Shown: in pieces, positions 25,640-35,683 of the stretch
Numbering within the stretch: position 1 is the stretch's first letter
How the letters are laid out: each line of letters begins with the position of its first letter
From: JAEUMG01 sp046349315
GTDB taxonomy: Bacteria; Pseudomonadota; Alphaproteobacteria; Rhizobiales; Aestuariivirgaceae
Assembly: GCA_046349315.1 (NCBI GenBank)
Contig: JAXMCQ010000007.1
Location: 124,001-188,000 of the forward strand
Direction: 5' to 3'
DNA length: 64,000 nt
Notes under the pieces: generated by a model
Told to the model about the DNA's origin: nothing
What the model saw: only the letters and a program-made list of their open reading frames with translations
The model's database searches: none
Program-made: the position numbers and the translations under genes

Positions 25640-26755
25640 ATGACCCTGCGCGCGCAGATGCAGTTCTGGGTTATCGCGCTAGCCATTTTGATTGGCGGCC
25701 TTTGGCTTTTCAGCGAGATCCTGCTGCCGTTCCTCGCCGGGCTGGTACTCGCCTATTTCCTGGATCCCGTTGCCGATGCACTCGAGCGCCTGGGCCTTCC
25801 GCGGCTCGCCGCAACTCTGATCATCGTGCTGGCCAGCGTCGTCGCGCTGGTGGTAGCACTTGTCGTCTTCCTGCCGATGCTTGGCGAGCAGATAGCAAAA
25901 CTCGCCACCACCCTGCCGCATTATGTCTCAGAGCTTGTGGCCCGCTTCAATGAGTTGGCTCCCGCATGGCTCAAGAATCTATTTACGCATCCCAAACCTG
26001 AATTGGGCTCGCAGGTCGGAGACTTCGCCGGAAAGATCGCAGGCTGGCTTGCAACGGTCATCGCATCGATCTGGTCGGGCGGCTTGGCGCTGGTCAATCT
26101 CGTCTCGCTCCTGCTCGTGACACCCGTCGTTGCGTTTTATCTCTTGAACGACTGGGACCGTATGGTGGCGCGCGTCGACAGCTGGCTGCCGCGGGCGCAT
26201 GCCGAGACCATCCGCAGATTGGCGCGCGAGATCAATGAGGCCATGGCGGGCTTCATTCGCGGACAAGGAACCGTGTGTCTTCTGCTCGGAGCCTTCTATG
26301 CGATCTCGTTGTCACTTGCTGGATTGAGCTTCGGCATGCTGATTGGCATCGTCACGGGGATGCTGAGTTTCATCCCATTCGTCGGAGCCATTACCGGAGG
26401 CGTGGCAGCGATTGGCATGGCGGTTGTGCAGTTCTGGCCGGATTGGATGCAGATCGCGATTATTGCGGGGATATTCGTGCTCGGCCAGTTCATCGAAGGA
26501 AACTTTCTCTCTCCCAAACTCGTCGGCGATAGCGTGGGGCTGCATCCTGTATGGTTGATGTTCGCGCTCTTCGCCTTCGGTTATCTGTTTGGATTCGTCG
26601 GATTGCTCATGGCTGTGCCACTTGCAGCGGCCGCAGGCGTGTTGATCCGCTTCGCGCTAGCGCAGTATCTCGTGAGCCCGCTCTATCTCGCTGGTGCCGA
26701 CAAAGTGAAGGACGTTGAGTCCGTCCAGAAGCCGCGAGTCGCAAAACGCAAATGA
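25640..26755 (+). CDS. AI-2E family (PerM-like) permease
   Basis: A 371-residue inner-membrane protein. Two N-terminal helices (FWVIALAILIGGLWLF, LPFLAGLVLAYFLDPVADALERLG), a further helix, a soluble segment (about 90-130), then the helix bundle with GMLSFIPFVGAITGGVAAIGMA and LSPKLVGDSVGLHPVWLMFALFAFGYLFGFVGLLMAVPLAA, the conserved family block. Transport substrate unknown. It starts 4 bp after the phosphatidyltransferase stop and overlaps hdaA by 4 bp. Confidence 0.9.
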   Translation: MTLRAQMQFWVIALAILIGGLWLFSEILLPFLAGLVLAYFLDPVADALERLGLPRLAATLIIVLASVVALVVALVVFLPMLGEQIAKLATTLPHYVSELVARFNELAPAWLKNLFTHPKPELGSQVGDFAGKIAGWLATVIASIWSGGLALVNLVSLLLVTPVVAFYLLNDWDRMVARVDSWLPRAHAETIRRLAREINEAMAGFIRGQGTVCLLLGAFYAISLSLAGLSFGMLIGIVTGMLSFIPFVGAITGGVAAIGMAVVQFWPDWMQIAIIAGIFVLGQFIEGNFLSPKLVGDSVGLHPVWLMFALFAFGYLFGFVGLLMAVPLAAAAGVLIRFALAQYLVSPLYLAGADKVKDVESVQKPRVAKRK

Positions 26756-27462
26756 GCGCGCAACCGCCGCGACAACTGATATTCGATATCGCGCCGTCGC
26801 CGGCCTATGGACCAGAGGATTTCCTGGTTGCACCATCCAACCAGCTTGCATTCGATTTCATTGCAGCCTGGCCGCGCTGGCCATCGGCAACTGCAATTCT
26901 TGTTGGCCCTTCGGGGGTCGGGAAATCGCATCTTCTCGAGATATGGCGGCAACGTTCGCAGGCCACGACGCTGCCGGTGTCCGCGCTCACTGAAAGAGAC
27001 GTTCCCCATCTCATGCCTGAAGGGGGTCGCGTGGCGCTAGAATGCGCAGCGGACGCCGAGATTGAACAGCCGGCACTGTTCCACCTTCTGAACGCTGCAC
27101 GTGAAAATCGGGGGCACGTTTTGATCGCGGCGCGGACGCCACCGGCCTTATGGGGATTAACCTTACCGGATCTCATATCACGTCTTTCGGCTGCGCCGGC
27201 CATTCATATCCAGCCCGCAGAAGACGAGTTGCTGCGCGGGGTGCTGGTAAAGCTTTTTGCGGACCGGCAATGCGCTATCGACGAAGCGCTGGTTGCTTAT
27301 TTGATGACGCGCATGCCGCGGTCTCTCGGTGATGCGCGGAAGATTGTTGCGGCGATCGACGAACGAGCGCTGGAGCTGCACACGGGCGCCACGCGCGCCA
27401 TAGCCGGCCAGACCCTTGCAGAGCTCTTCGGGGCGGATTTACCGTCTGATGACGCCCTGTGA
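26752..27462 (+). CDS. hdaA: HdaA, regulator of DnaA inactivation
   Basis: A 236-residue DnaA-like AAA+ protein. QLIFD (8-12) at the N terminus fits the beta-clamp-binding motif, GPSGVGKS (52-59) is the P-loop, and RLSAAPAIHI and MPRSLGDARKIVAAID correspond to the sensor regions. The Walker B segment (VALECAAD) is degenerate. With the DNA-loaded clamp it stimulates ATP hydrolysis by DnaA to stop re-initiation. Overlap with the permease gene and location upstream of ppk match the alphaproteobacterial order. Confidence 0.9.
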   Translation: MSAQPPRQLIFDIAPSPAYGPEDFLVAPSNQLAFDFIAAWPRWPSATAILVGPSGVGKSHLLEIWRQRSQATTLPVSALTERDVPHLMPEGGRVALECAADAEIEQPALFHLLNAARENRGHVLIAARTPPALWGLTLPDLISRLSAAPAIHIQPAEDELLRGVLVKLFADRQCAIDEALVAYLMTRMPRSLGDARKIVAAIDERALELHTGATRAIAGQTLAELFGADLPSDDAL

Positions 27463-27528
27463 TAACTCTTCATAGATTAGTCACATGAGCTATTTATCTG
27501 AAACTGAACTTTATTCTTAGGCTCGCCC

Positions 27529-29715
27529 ATGAATGAAATGTCCACGCCCGTGGCGCCTTCGGCAACCCCCGCGCTCGATGATCCACGACGTTTCATAAAC
27601 CGCGAATTGTCGTGGCTCTTTTTCAATATGCGTGTGTTGGAGGAAGCCCGCAATCCGCATCACCCTCTGCTCGAGCGCCTTCGGTTCTTGTCGATTTCGG
27701 GAAACAATCTCGACGAGTTCTTCATGGTGCGAGTGGCTGGTCTCGTCGGCCAGATGCGCGAAGGACTGCATGAACTGAGTCAGGACGGCCTGACGCCCGC
27801 CGAACAACTCGACCAGGTGAGGCGGCTCGCCCAAGAGCTAATGGCCGAGCAGGATACCCGCTGGCTGCAACTGCGCGAGGAGCTTGGGCAGAACGGCATC
27901 GTTCTCGTTCAGAACGAGCGACTGTCGGCTGCCGATCGCAAATGGCTCGACCAGCATTTCCTCGACTACATCTTTCCGGTCGTTACGCCGATTGCCATTG
28001 ATCCCGCACATCCCTTTCCCTTCATTCCGAACCGTGGCTTCACCATCGCGGTCCAGTTGAAGCGGCGGAGCGACGGCGGGACAATGAACGCCTTGCTGCC
28101 CATTCCGCAGCAACTTGAGCGCTTTATCCAACTCCCGCCCGGCGAGGAAAGCGGCGCTCGGTTCATCTCGCTCGAGCAGATGTTAGGTCTGTTCATCCTA
28201 CGACTATTCCCCGGATATGACCTGTTGGGACAAGGTCTGTTCCGGATCATTCGCGACAGCGACATCGAAATCGAAGAAGAGGCCGAAGATCTGGTGCGCT
28301 TGTTCGAAAGCGCGCTTAAGCGGCGGCGCCGCGGCACTGTGATCCGCATGGAGGTCGATGCCGCATGTCCGGAATTCCTGCGCCTCTTCATGGCCGATCA
28401 GCTCGACGTGCCCGACGATGTCATGGTCACCTGCGGCGGTTTGATCGGCTATGCGGACACCAAGCAACTCATCTTGGATGATCGTAACGATCTGAAGTTC
28501 AAGCCTTTCGTCGCGCGTTTCCCGGAGCGCATCCGTGATCATGGCGGTGATTGCTTTGCGGCCATCCGCCAGAAGGACATTGTTGTCCATCATCCATACG
28601 AATCTTTCGATGTCGTCGTCCAGTTCGTCCGCCAGGCGGCGAGTGATCCCGATGTCGTTGCCATCAAGCAGACGCTTTATCGCACCTCCAGCAATAGTCC
28701 GATCGTCGCGGCGCTCGCCAAGGCGGCCGAGGCCGGAAAATCAGTCACCGCACTTGTTGAGCTCAAGGCGCGCTTTGACGAAGAAGCCAATATCCAGTGG
28801 GCGCGGGACCTCGAGCGAGCAGGGGCACAAGTCGTCTTCGGATTCATCGAGCTGAAGACGCATGCCAAGGTTGCTATGGTCGTCCGCCGCGAAGCCGGCG
28901 GTATGCGGACATACGTGCATCTCGGCACCGGCAATTACCACCCGGTGACCGCCAAGGTGTATACCGACCTTTCCTTCTTCACCTGCGATCCGGCGCTTTG
29001 CCGCGATGCGACGCGCCTGTTCAACTATATTTCAGGCTATGCGCAGCCTGAGGACCTCGAGAAGATCGCGCTCTCGCCCATGTATCTGAAGGCGCGCCTC
29101 CTGACCCATATTGAGGATGAGATTGCCCATGCGCGCGAAGGTCGACCAGCGCAGATCTGGGCGAAGCTCAATTCTCTCGTCGATGCCGGTATCATCGATG
29201 CGCTTTACCGTGCCAGCCAGGCGGGCGTGAAGATCGATCTCGTCGTGCGGGGCATTTGCTGCCTGCGACCCGGCGTGCCTGGTCTCTCTGACAACATCAG
29301 GGTCAAGAGCATCATTGGCCGCTTCCTGGAGCACAGCCGGATTGTCTGTTTCGGTGCGGGGCATGGATTGCCGCATCCGCTGGCGCGCGTCTACATCAGC
29401 TCGGCCGACTGGATGCCGCGCAATCTCCACCGGCGCGTGGAGACGCTCATTCCGATCGAGAACCCGACCGTGCATGAGCAGATCCTTGACCAGATCATGA
29501 TGGCCAATCTGCGCGATAACCAGCAGAGTTGGGAGCTAGGCTCCGACGGGCGGGCGGTCCGCATCGCACCGAGTCCCGACGAGGAACCCTTCAATGCTCA
29601 CCAGTATTTCATGGACAACCCATCGCTCTCCGGACGCGGCAGCTCTCTGAAGGACAAGGTACCTCCACATATCCCCGAACCGTCGGTGCTCAAGAAGATT
29701 AAGGCGAGGAAGTGA
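27529..29715 (+). CDS. ppk1: polyphosphate kinase 1
   Basis: A 728-residue enzyme that reversibly makes polyphosphate from ATP. The N-terminal domain starts RFINRELSWLFFNMRVLEEA, followed by the head domain and two phospholipase D-like domains. The autophosphorylated histidine corresponds to His445 in ELKTHAKVAM, the second catalytic site lies in the DLVVRGICCLRPG region, and HLGTGNYHP is present. Overlaps ppx by 4 bp (GTGA), so synthesis and breakdown enzymes are co-expressed. The 66-bp gap before it is AT-rich. Confidence 0.97.
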   Translation: MNEMSTPVAPSATPALDDPRRFINRELSWLFFNMRVLEEARNPHHPLLERLRFLSISGNNLDEFFMVRVAGLVGQMREGLHELSQDGLTPAEQLDQVRRLAQELMAEQDTRWLQLREELGQNGIVLVQNERLSAADRKWLDQHFLDYIFPVVTPIAIDPAHPFPFIPNRGFTIAVQLKRRSDGGTMNALLPIPQQLERFIQLPPGEESGARFISLEQMLGLFILRLFPGYDLLGQGLFRIIRDSDIEIEEEAEDLVRLFESALKRRRRGTVIRMEVDAACPEFLRLFMADQLDVPDDVMVTCGGLIGYADTKQLILDDRNDLKFKPFVARFPERIRDHGGDCFAAIRQKDIVVHHPYESFDVVVQFVRQAASDPDVVAIKQTLYRTSSNSPIVAALAKAAEAGKSVTALVELKARFDEEANIQWARDLERAGAQVVFGFIELKTHAKVAMVVRREAGGMRTYVHLGTGNYHPVTAKVYTDLSFFTCDPALCRDATRLFNYISGYAQPEDLEKIALSPMYLKARLLTHIEDEIAHAREGRPAQIWAKLNSLVDAGIIDALYRASQAGVKIDLVVRGICCLRPGVPGLSDNIRVKSIIGRFLEHSRIVCFGAGHGLPHPLARVYISSADWMPRNLHRRVETLIPIENPTVHEQILDQIMMANLRDNQQSWELGSDGRAVRIAPSPDEEPFNAHQYFMDNPSLSGRGSSLKDKVPPHIPEPSVLKKIKARK

Positions 29716-31235
29716 AGAGGCAGAAGGGATTCGGTACACAAGCTCCGAAGTACAGGCCGGTCGCAGTCGTAGACATTGGGTCGAATTCGGTCCGCCTCGT
29801 CGTTTACGACGGGTTGCGTCGCGCGCCTACGCCCGTATTCAACGAGAAGATCCTCTGCGGTCTTGGCAAGGGTGTGGCTCTGACTGGACGCCTGAGCGAG
29901 GAGGGCGTTACGCGCGCCCTTGCTGCCCTGAGGCGATTTCGGGCCCTTGCCGCGCAGATTGGCGTCAAGGAGGTCTTTGCCGTCGCAACCGCTGCCGCAC
30001 GCGAAGCAAAGAATGGGGATGAGTTCATCGACAGGGCAGAAGCGGCGCTTGGTGTCCACATCAATATCCTTTCCGGCAAGGAGGAAGCGCGCTACGCGGC
30101 CTTGGGACTATTGGCCGGCATCACCGACGCAGACGGCGTGGCCGGTGACTTGGGCGGCGGTAGCCTTGAACTCATCGACATCGAGAAGGGCAAGATTCGC
30201 AACGGCGTGACCTTGCCCATCGGTCCATTGCGGCTCATCGACATGTCCGGCGGGTCGATTTCCACGGCACGGAAACTGGTCGATGAATACCTCGACAGCA
30301 CGCCGGTTATAGAGCGTCTCAAGGGACGGAATTTCTACGCAGTTGGCGGTACGTGGCGCAATTTGGCGCGCTTGCATATGGCGCAAACACACTATCCGCT
30401 GCACGTATTGCACTATTACACGATTAGCCGTGAGCAGGCGCGGTCGGTAGCCGACCTCGTATCAGGGCTCTCAGCCTCATCGCTCAAGGACATAAAGGCT
30501 GTCTCGCGCAGTCGCTCCGACACCTTGCCGTTTGGCGCGCTGGTGCTCGAGCGGCTCCTTTCGCGCGCCAAAGCCAAGAGCGTCATTATTTCTGTACTTG
30601 GCGTCCGCGAGGGCCTGCTTTATTCGAAATTGCCAAAGCGCAAGGCTGAGTTGGATCCGTTGCTCGCGGGGTGCTGGGACTTCTGCCGGCGCTATGCGCG
30701 ATCGCCGGAACACGAACTCGAACTGTGCGATTGGACGAGCGGTCTCTTTCAATCAGGCGGCCTTACAGAAAATCCCGAGCAGAAGCGCTTGCGCCTTGCC
30801 GCCTGCCTCCTCGCCGACATTGGTTGGCGCGCCCATCCGGACTATCGGGCCGAGCGGTCATTGGGGATGATTTCGCAGGCGGCCTTTACGGGGATCGATC
30901 ATCCCGGGCGCGTCTTCCTGGGTCTCACGGTCTATTACCGTTACGAGGGACCGATCGACGACGAACAAGGCCCCTCCAGCCGGCTGGCGCGCCTTGTCGA
31001 CGACGATGCCTTGCAGCGGGCTCAAATCCTGAGCTCCGCATTTCGCTTGGCCTATAGTCTCTCGGCAGCAATGCCGCGGCTTCTGCCCAAGATCGGGCTT
31101 AGCCTCGAAACGAACAAGACGCTCGTTCTCAGCATTCCGCGGAAGCTTCAGGATTTGATGGGCGAGCGCGTCGAGAAGCGCACCGTAGCGCTGGCCAGCC
31201 TGATGGGTCGGACGGCAAGAATAAATATCGAGTAG
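29712..31235 (+). CDS. ppx: exopolyphosphatase (Ppx/GppA family)
   Basis: A 507-residue enzyme from a GTG start overlapping the ppk1 stop. Residues 15-310 form the ASKHA-fold Ppx domain (VVDIGSNSVRLVVYDG, then ATAAAREAKNGDEFI, then SGKEEARYAALG and GDLGGGSLELI), and the rest is an HD-like helical domain. It releases phosphate from polyphosphate ends or hydrolyses pppGpp. The C-terminal domain is typical of the longer alphaproteobacterial enzymes. Confidence 0.95.
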   Translation: MKRQKGFGTQAPKYRPVAVVDIGSNSVRLVVYDGLRRAPTPVFNEKILCGLGKGVALTGRLSEEGVTRALAALRRFRALAAQIGVKEVFAVATAAAREAKNGDEFIDRAEAALGVHINILSGKEEARYAALGLLAGITDADGVAGDLGGGSLELIDIEKGKIRNGVTLPIGPLRLIDMSGGSISTARKLVDEYLDSTPVIERLKGRNFYAVGGTWRNLARLHMAQTHYPLHVLHYYTISREQARSVADLVSGLSASSLKDIKAVSRSRSDTLPFGALVLERLLSRAKAKSVIISVLGVREGLLYSKLPKRKAELDPLLAGCWDFCRRYARSPEHELELCDWTSGLFQSGGLTENPEQKRLRLAACLLADIGWRAHPDYRAERSLGMISQAAFTGIDHPGRVFLGLTVYYRYEGPIDDEQGPSSRLARLVDDDALQRAQILSSAFRLAYSLSAAMPRLLPKIGLSLETNKTLVLSIPRKLQDLMGERVEKRTVALASLMGRTARINIE

Positions 31236-31237
31236 CG

Positions 31238-32419
31238 CTATTCAGCTGCCTCAAGCTCGGGCTTGCCAGCATCACGCAAGATCTGCGCGCGCCCTTTTTT
31301 GAACCCGATCACGGCGCGGCCGGATTTCAATTCAAGGGCTACATCACCAAAGAGCCCACGGCGCCATCCGGACATCAGCGGCACGGGAGCAGCGTCATCG
31401 GCGGCAATCGCTTCTATGTCGGCGGACGAGGCGATGAGCTTGGGCGCGATCCCCTCTTTTTCGCTGACAATCTTGAGCGCGAGTTTCAATATTTCCGCCG
31501 CCGCTTGCGCGCTTTCGGTCAATTCCTCGGGGCGCCCATCGGGCTGCGGCAGGCTCCTATGATCGACCTCAAGTCCAGCCTTGACGGCAACAAGAATGGC
31601 ATCACCAATCCGTGACTTGGCGTAGCCTTTCGGAAGCGCCCGCAATTCGGCGAGAGCATCCTGCGTAGTCGGAGTTTGAGTGGCTATCTCGGCGAGCGCG
31701 TCATCCTTGATGACCCGGCTACGCGGAACGTTGCGCGATTGCGCTTCGCGCTCACGCCATGCCGTCACGCTCATCAGCACGGCCAGTTGTTTGCGCGAGC
31801 GAAGCCTTAATTTGATGCGCCGCCAAGCGTCGGCGGGATTGAGGATATAGGTTTCCGGCGAGGAAAGGATCGCCATTTCCTCTTCCAGCCAGGGCTCGCG
31901 GCCAGATGTGTCGAGCTCAGTCTTCAGCTTTTCGAACACAGTCCGCAAGTGTGTGACATCCGACAGTGCGTAGGACAACTGCTTGTCGGACAGTGGCCGG
32001 CGCGCCCAATCGGTGAAACGGGATGATTTGTCGATCTGCGCCTTCGCAAGCTTTCGCACAATCTGCTCGTAGCTGACCTGGTCTCCGAATCCGCAGACCA
32101 TGGCAGCGATCTGCGTATCGAAGAGAGGCGTCGGAATGATTCCGCTGCGATGGAACACGATCTCGACGTCCTGGCGCGCGGCGTGGAAGACCTTCATTAC
32201 CGACGGATTGGCCATGAGGGCAAAAAATGGCTCGAGATCAATCTCTGCCGCGAGGGGATCGACAATGGCCTCCCGCTTCGTCCCAGCCAGTTGGACTAGG
32301 CACAATTCCGGCCAGTAGGTCTGCTCGCGCATGAACTCAGTATCGACAGCGATGAAACTATCTTTCGCGAGTTCGGTGCAGAGCGCCCGCAGCGCTGGTG
32401 TCGTGGTGATAATGTCCAT
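31238..32419 (-). CDS. rnd: ribonuclease D
   Basis: A 393-residue 3'-5' exoribonuclease that trims tRNA precursors. DEDD-y motifs: FIAVDTEFMRE (Exo I), HAARQDVEIVFH (Exo II) and SYALSDVTHLRTVFE (Exo III). The HRDC domain follows at about residues 205-290 (AWREREAQSRNVPRSRVIKDDALAEIA). Start ATG 32419 (MDIITTTP) is preferred over a GTG 15 bases upstream. It meets ppx tail to tail with a 2-bp gap. Confidence 0.94.
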   Translation of the reverse strand: MDIITTTPALRALCTELAKDSFIAVDTEFMREQTYWPELCLVQLAGTKREAIVDPLAAEIDLEPFFALMANPSVMKVFHAARQDVEIVFHRSGIIPTPLFDTQIAAMVCGFGDQVSYEQIVRKLAKAQIDKSSRFTDWARRPLSDKQLSYALSDVTHLRTVFEKLKTELDTSGREPWLEEEMAILSSPETYILNPADAWRRIKLRLRSRKQLAVLMSVTAWREREAQSRNVPRSRVIKDDALAEIATQTPTTQDALAELRALPKGYAKSRIGDAILVAVKAGLEVDHRSLPQPDGRPEELTESAQAAAEILKLALKIVSEKEGIAPKLIASSADIEAIAADDAAPVPLMSGWRRGLFGDVALELKSGRAVIGFKKGRAQILRDAGKPELEAAE

Positions 32420-32558
32420 GGTGATAGGGGGCACAGTTGCGCGAGTCCGCCCGCGCCGTCAACAATTAGCGCCGGAATGCGTTGTCACATAAATAATGTA
32501 TATTAAACAATGGCTTAGAAGAGCCTGCTCGCGACACCAAATGCCTCCGGCGGGCCAA

Positions 32559-33710
32559 TCATGCTCGGTTACGGCGACCAGCAATATAGCGATAGGAAGC
32601 TAGACCCAAAAGTCCAAGCTGTGTAACGGCCAAAAAGCCGAACAGACCATGGGCTCCAAAAAGGAAGAGAAGTTCGCTGGCGATGAGAGGACCAGCGATA
32701 GCGCCGGCAGAAAAGAAGGTCGAAAGGCCTGCGGCCACTACCACATACTGTCCGGCATGCGCCCGGTCATTGGCATGGGCAGCGAGCAATGGATAGAGCG
32801 GCAGGGACAATCCGCCATAGACAAAGGATCCGGCAAAGGGGAGCCAGGGGATGTTCGGGGGCGCGAAGGCCAGGGTGATCGCTGCCAGTATCGCACCCCC
32901 CGAGGCGAGCATCACGGCAACGCGGCGATCAAGACGGTCCGACAGCCAGCCGAGGGGGAACTGCATCAGCGCGGAGGCGATAATCGCGATACTAATGAAG
33001 CTTGCCACCTTCGAGAGACTGAAACCGATATCTGCGACATAGATCGGCGCGATCAGGCGGAACGCCGTATTGGTGAGACCAATGAACAGGCATCCGCCGC
33101 ACGCCAAGGGCGATATCCTCCATATTGCCGGAAGATTGAGGACCATGTCCTCGGGTGATTTCGGATTAGACCGATCGCCGAGTGCTACCGGGACGACCGA
33201 TATACAAGTCACAATGCTGATAAGGGCGTAGATAGCGAAACCTTCGATTCCGATGACGGGCATCAGGAATTGGCCGGCGGCAACGAACGTCATGTCGACC
33301 ATGCGGAAGATGGAGAAGATTCGTGCCCGTGTCTGGTTTGTCGACGCTCCGTTGATCCAGCCTTCCATGACCATGAACAGGCCTGAGAAGCAGAATCCTG
33401 CCAATGCGCGCACCGCAATCCACACTGTGGGTTCGACGAAGAGATAGAAGAGCAGGGTGCTGGACCCGGCTATGGCGGAGTAGGCGGCAAAGACGCGGAT
33501 GTGCCCGACCGACTTGACTAGGCGCGGATTGATGAAGCAGCCGACAAGGTAGCCGGCAAAATAGCCCGTTCCGATCAGTCCGACCATGGTCGGGTCAAAA
33601 CCCGCCCGCACCCCCGAAAGCGAAAGAATGGTCGCGATGACACCGCCGCCGGCCAAGAGCAGTCCCTCGGCAAAGAAAAGGGGAAGGAGGGAGCGCAGTG
33701 TCGGCAACAT
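32559..33710 (-). CDS. major facilitator superfamily transporter
   Basis: A 383-residue protein with about 12 hydrophobic segments. The N-half has GLIGTGYFAGYLVGCFINPRLVKSVGHIRVF, and the C-half LGWLSDRLDRR as the A-loop motif. It resembles the YcaD-type MFS proteins annotated near aspS in this group. Substrate unknown. Divergent from aspS, with 151 bp between. Confidence 0.88.
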   Translation of the reverse strand: MLPTLRSLLPLFFAEGLLLAGGGVIATILSLSGVRAGFDPTMVGLIGTGYFAGYLVGCFINPRLVKSVGHIRVFAAYSAIAGSSTLLFYLFVEPTVWIAVRALAGFCFSGLFMVMEGWINGASTNQTRARIFSIFRMVDMTFVAAGQFLMPVIGIEGFAIYALISIVTCISVVPVALGDRSNPKSPEDMVLNLPAIWRISPLACGGCLFIGLTNTAFRLIAPIYVADIGFSLSKVASFISIAIIASALMQFPLGWLSDRLDRRVAVMLASGGAILAAITLAFAPPNIPWLPFAGSFVYGGLSLPLYPLLAAHANDRAHAGQYVVVAAGLSTFFSAGAIAGPLIASELLFLFGAHGLFGFLAVTQLGLLGLASYRYIAGRRNRA

Positions 33711-33861
33711 GGGCCGGAACTAGCCGCCAGGCGGCCTGCAGGCAACTAAAGCCGCTGCAGACCTGCCGATCTCCATTGGAGGGGGAGGGCTCGCCAAACT
33801 TGACAATTGTGGCCCCCCATGCGCTTTTCCGGCGCCATTTGCTGACGATTGAGAGGACAAA

Positions 33862-35640
33862 ATGCACGCATATCGAAGCCACACCTGCGGCGCCTTGCGC
33901 AAGGAACAGGCGGGCGATGATGTGCGTCTGTCGGGCTGGGTGCATCGTGTACGCGATCATGGCGGCGTGCTGTTTATTGACCTGCGCGACCATTACGGCG
34001 TGACCCAGATTGTTGCAGACCCTGATTCACCCGCATTCAAGGTAGCCGAGCGCGTCAGATCGGAATGGGTCATTCGCGTCGATGGCAAGGTGAGACCGCG
34101 CCCGGCAGGGACAGAGAATCACGAGCTTCCCACGGGCCTGATCGAGGTGTTCGCAACCGGCATCGAGGTCCTTTCGGAAGCGAAGGAACTACCGCTTCCG
34201 GTATTCGGCGACACCGAGTATCCGGAGGACATCCGCCTCCGATACCGCTTTCTCGATCTCCGCCGCGATCGCATTCATCATAACATCATCAAGCGCGGCG
34301 CCATCATCGATTCCCTGCGCCGCCGGATGAAGGAGCAGGGCTTCTTTGAATTCCAGACGCCGATTCTGACGGCATCATCACCAGAAGGGGCTCGGGACTT
34401 CCTGGTCCCGTCACGCATCCATCCGGGCAAGTTCTATGCGCTGCCGCAGGCCCCGCAGCAGTTCAAGCAGCTCATCATGATGTCGGGGTTCGATCGCTAT
34501 TTTCAGATAGCCCCGTGCTTCCGTGACGAAGATGCGCGCGCCGACAGAAGCCCGGGCGAATTCTACCAACTCGATATCGAGATGAGCTTCGTCACCCAGG
34601 ACGATGTTTTTGCAGCGGTCGAACCCGTATTGCGAGGCGTCTTCACCGAGTTCGGCGAGGGTAAGCCCGTAACGGCAAAATTTCCGAAGATCGCCTTCCG
34701 GGACGCCATCCGGAAATACGGAACGGACAAGCCCGATCTCCGCAATCCGCTGAAGATGCAAGCTGTGACACAGCATTTCGCGAGTTCCGGCTTCAAGGTC
34801 TTCGCCAATATGATCGCCGGCGACCCGAAGGTTGAAGTGTGGGCGGTTCCGGCGCCGAAAGGCGGATCGCGCGCCTTTTGCGACCGCATGAATGCCTGGG
34901 CTCAGCAGCAGGGTCAGCCAGGTCTTGGCTATGTCTTCTGGCGCGAAGGCGAGGAGGGCGGCGCTGGCCCGATCGCCAAGAATATCGGCCCGGAGCGGAC
35001 CAGTGCTATTCGGGACCAATTGGGCCTTGGGGTCGGCGATGCCGCGTTCTTTGTCGCCGGCCGGCCCGAGAAATTTTACAAATTCGCCGGAGAAGCGAGA
35101 ACGCGTGTCGGATCAGAATTGGGGCTGATCATCGACGACCGTTTTGAGTTCTGTTGGATCGTCGACTTTCCAATGTTCGAATGGAACGAGGAAGAGAAGA
35201 AGGTCGATTTCTCCCACAACCCGTTTTCGATGCCGCAAGGCGGGCTCGAGGCGCTGAACGGCAAGGACCCCCTCGACATCCTCGCCTATCAATACGACAT
35301 CGTCTGCAACGGCATCGAATTGTCGTCGGGCGCGATCCGCAACCATCGCCCGGATATCATGAAGCGGGCCTTCGAGATCGCCGGCTATTCGGAAGATGTG
35401 CTGTTATCGAAGTTCGGCGGCATGTACCGGGCCTTCCAGTACGGTGCCCCACCGCATGGCGGCATTGCCCCAGGCGTCGACCGCATCGTGATGCTTCTCT
35501 GTGGCGAACAGAACCTTCGCGAGGTCGTCCTATTCCCCATGAATCAGCAGGCCGAAGACCTGCTTATGGGTGCACCGAGCGAGGTGATGCCAAAGCAATT
35601 GCGTGAGCTACACATTCGACTGGATCTGCCGAAGACGTGA
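33862..35640 (+). CDS. aspS: aspartyl-tRNA synthetase
   Basis: A 592-residue class II synthetase. The N-terminal OB anticodon-binding domain (1-105) has SGWVHRVRDHGGVLFIDLRDHYG. The catalytic domain has QTPILTASSPEGARDFLVPS (motif 1 area), PCFRDEDARADRSPGEFYQLDIEMSF (motif 2) and HGGIAPGVDRIVMLL (motif 3), with the bacterial insertion domain between. Many alphaproteobacteria charge both tRNA-Asp and tRNA-Asn with this type; discrimination cannot be read from the sequence alone. Followed by a strong hairpin. Confidence 0.97.
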   Translation: MHAYRSHTCGALRKEQAGDDVRLSGWVHRVRDHGGVLFIDLRDHYGVTQIVADPDSPAFKVAERVRSEWVIRVDGKVRPRPAGTENHELPTGLIEVFATGIEVLSEAKELPLPVFGDTEYPEDIRLRYRFLDLRRDRIHHNIIKRGAIIDSLRRRMKEQGFFEFQTPILTASSPEGARDFLVPSRIHPGKFYALPQAPQQFKQLIMMSGFDRYFQIAPCFRDEDARADRSPGEFYQLDIEMSFVTQDDVFAAVEPVLRGVFTEFGEGKPVTAKFPKIAFRDAIRKYGTDKPDLRNPLKMQAVTQHFASSGFKVFANMIAGDPKVEVWAVPAPKGGSRAFCDRMNAWAQQQGQPGLGYVFWREGEEGGAGPIAKNIGPERTSAIRDQLGLGVGDAAFFVAGRPEKFYKFAGEARTRVGSELGLIIDDRFEFCWIVDFPMFEWNEEEKKVDFSHNPFSMPQGGLEALNGKDPLDILAYQYDIVCNGIELSSGAIRNHRPDIMKRAFEIAGYSEDVLLSKFGGMYRAFQYGAPPHGGIAPGVDRIVMLLCGEQNLREVVLFPMNQQAEDLLMGAPSEVMPKQLRELHIRLDLPKT

Positions 35641-35642
35641 GC

Positions 35643-35668
35643 TTCGGCGCGGCAAGAGCCGCGCCGAA
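35643..35668. terminator. hairpin between convergent aspS and secreted-protein genes
   Basis: A perfect 11-bp stem TTCGGCGCGGC / GCCGCGCCGAA with an AAGA loop starting 2 bp after the aspS stop. No T-run follows on either strand, so it is a weak intrinsic terminator or an mRNA-end stabiliser serving both genes. Confidence 0.6.
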
Positions 35669-35683
35669 CCCGTATAAGCGATT

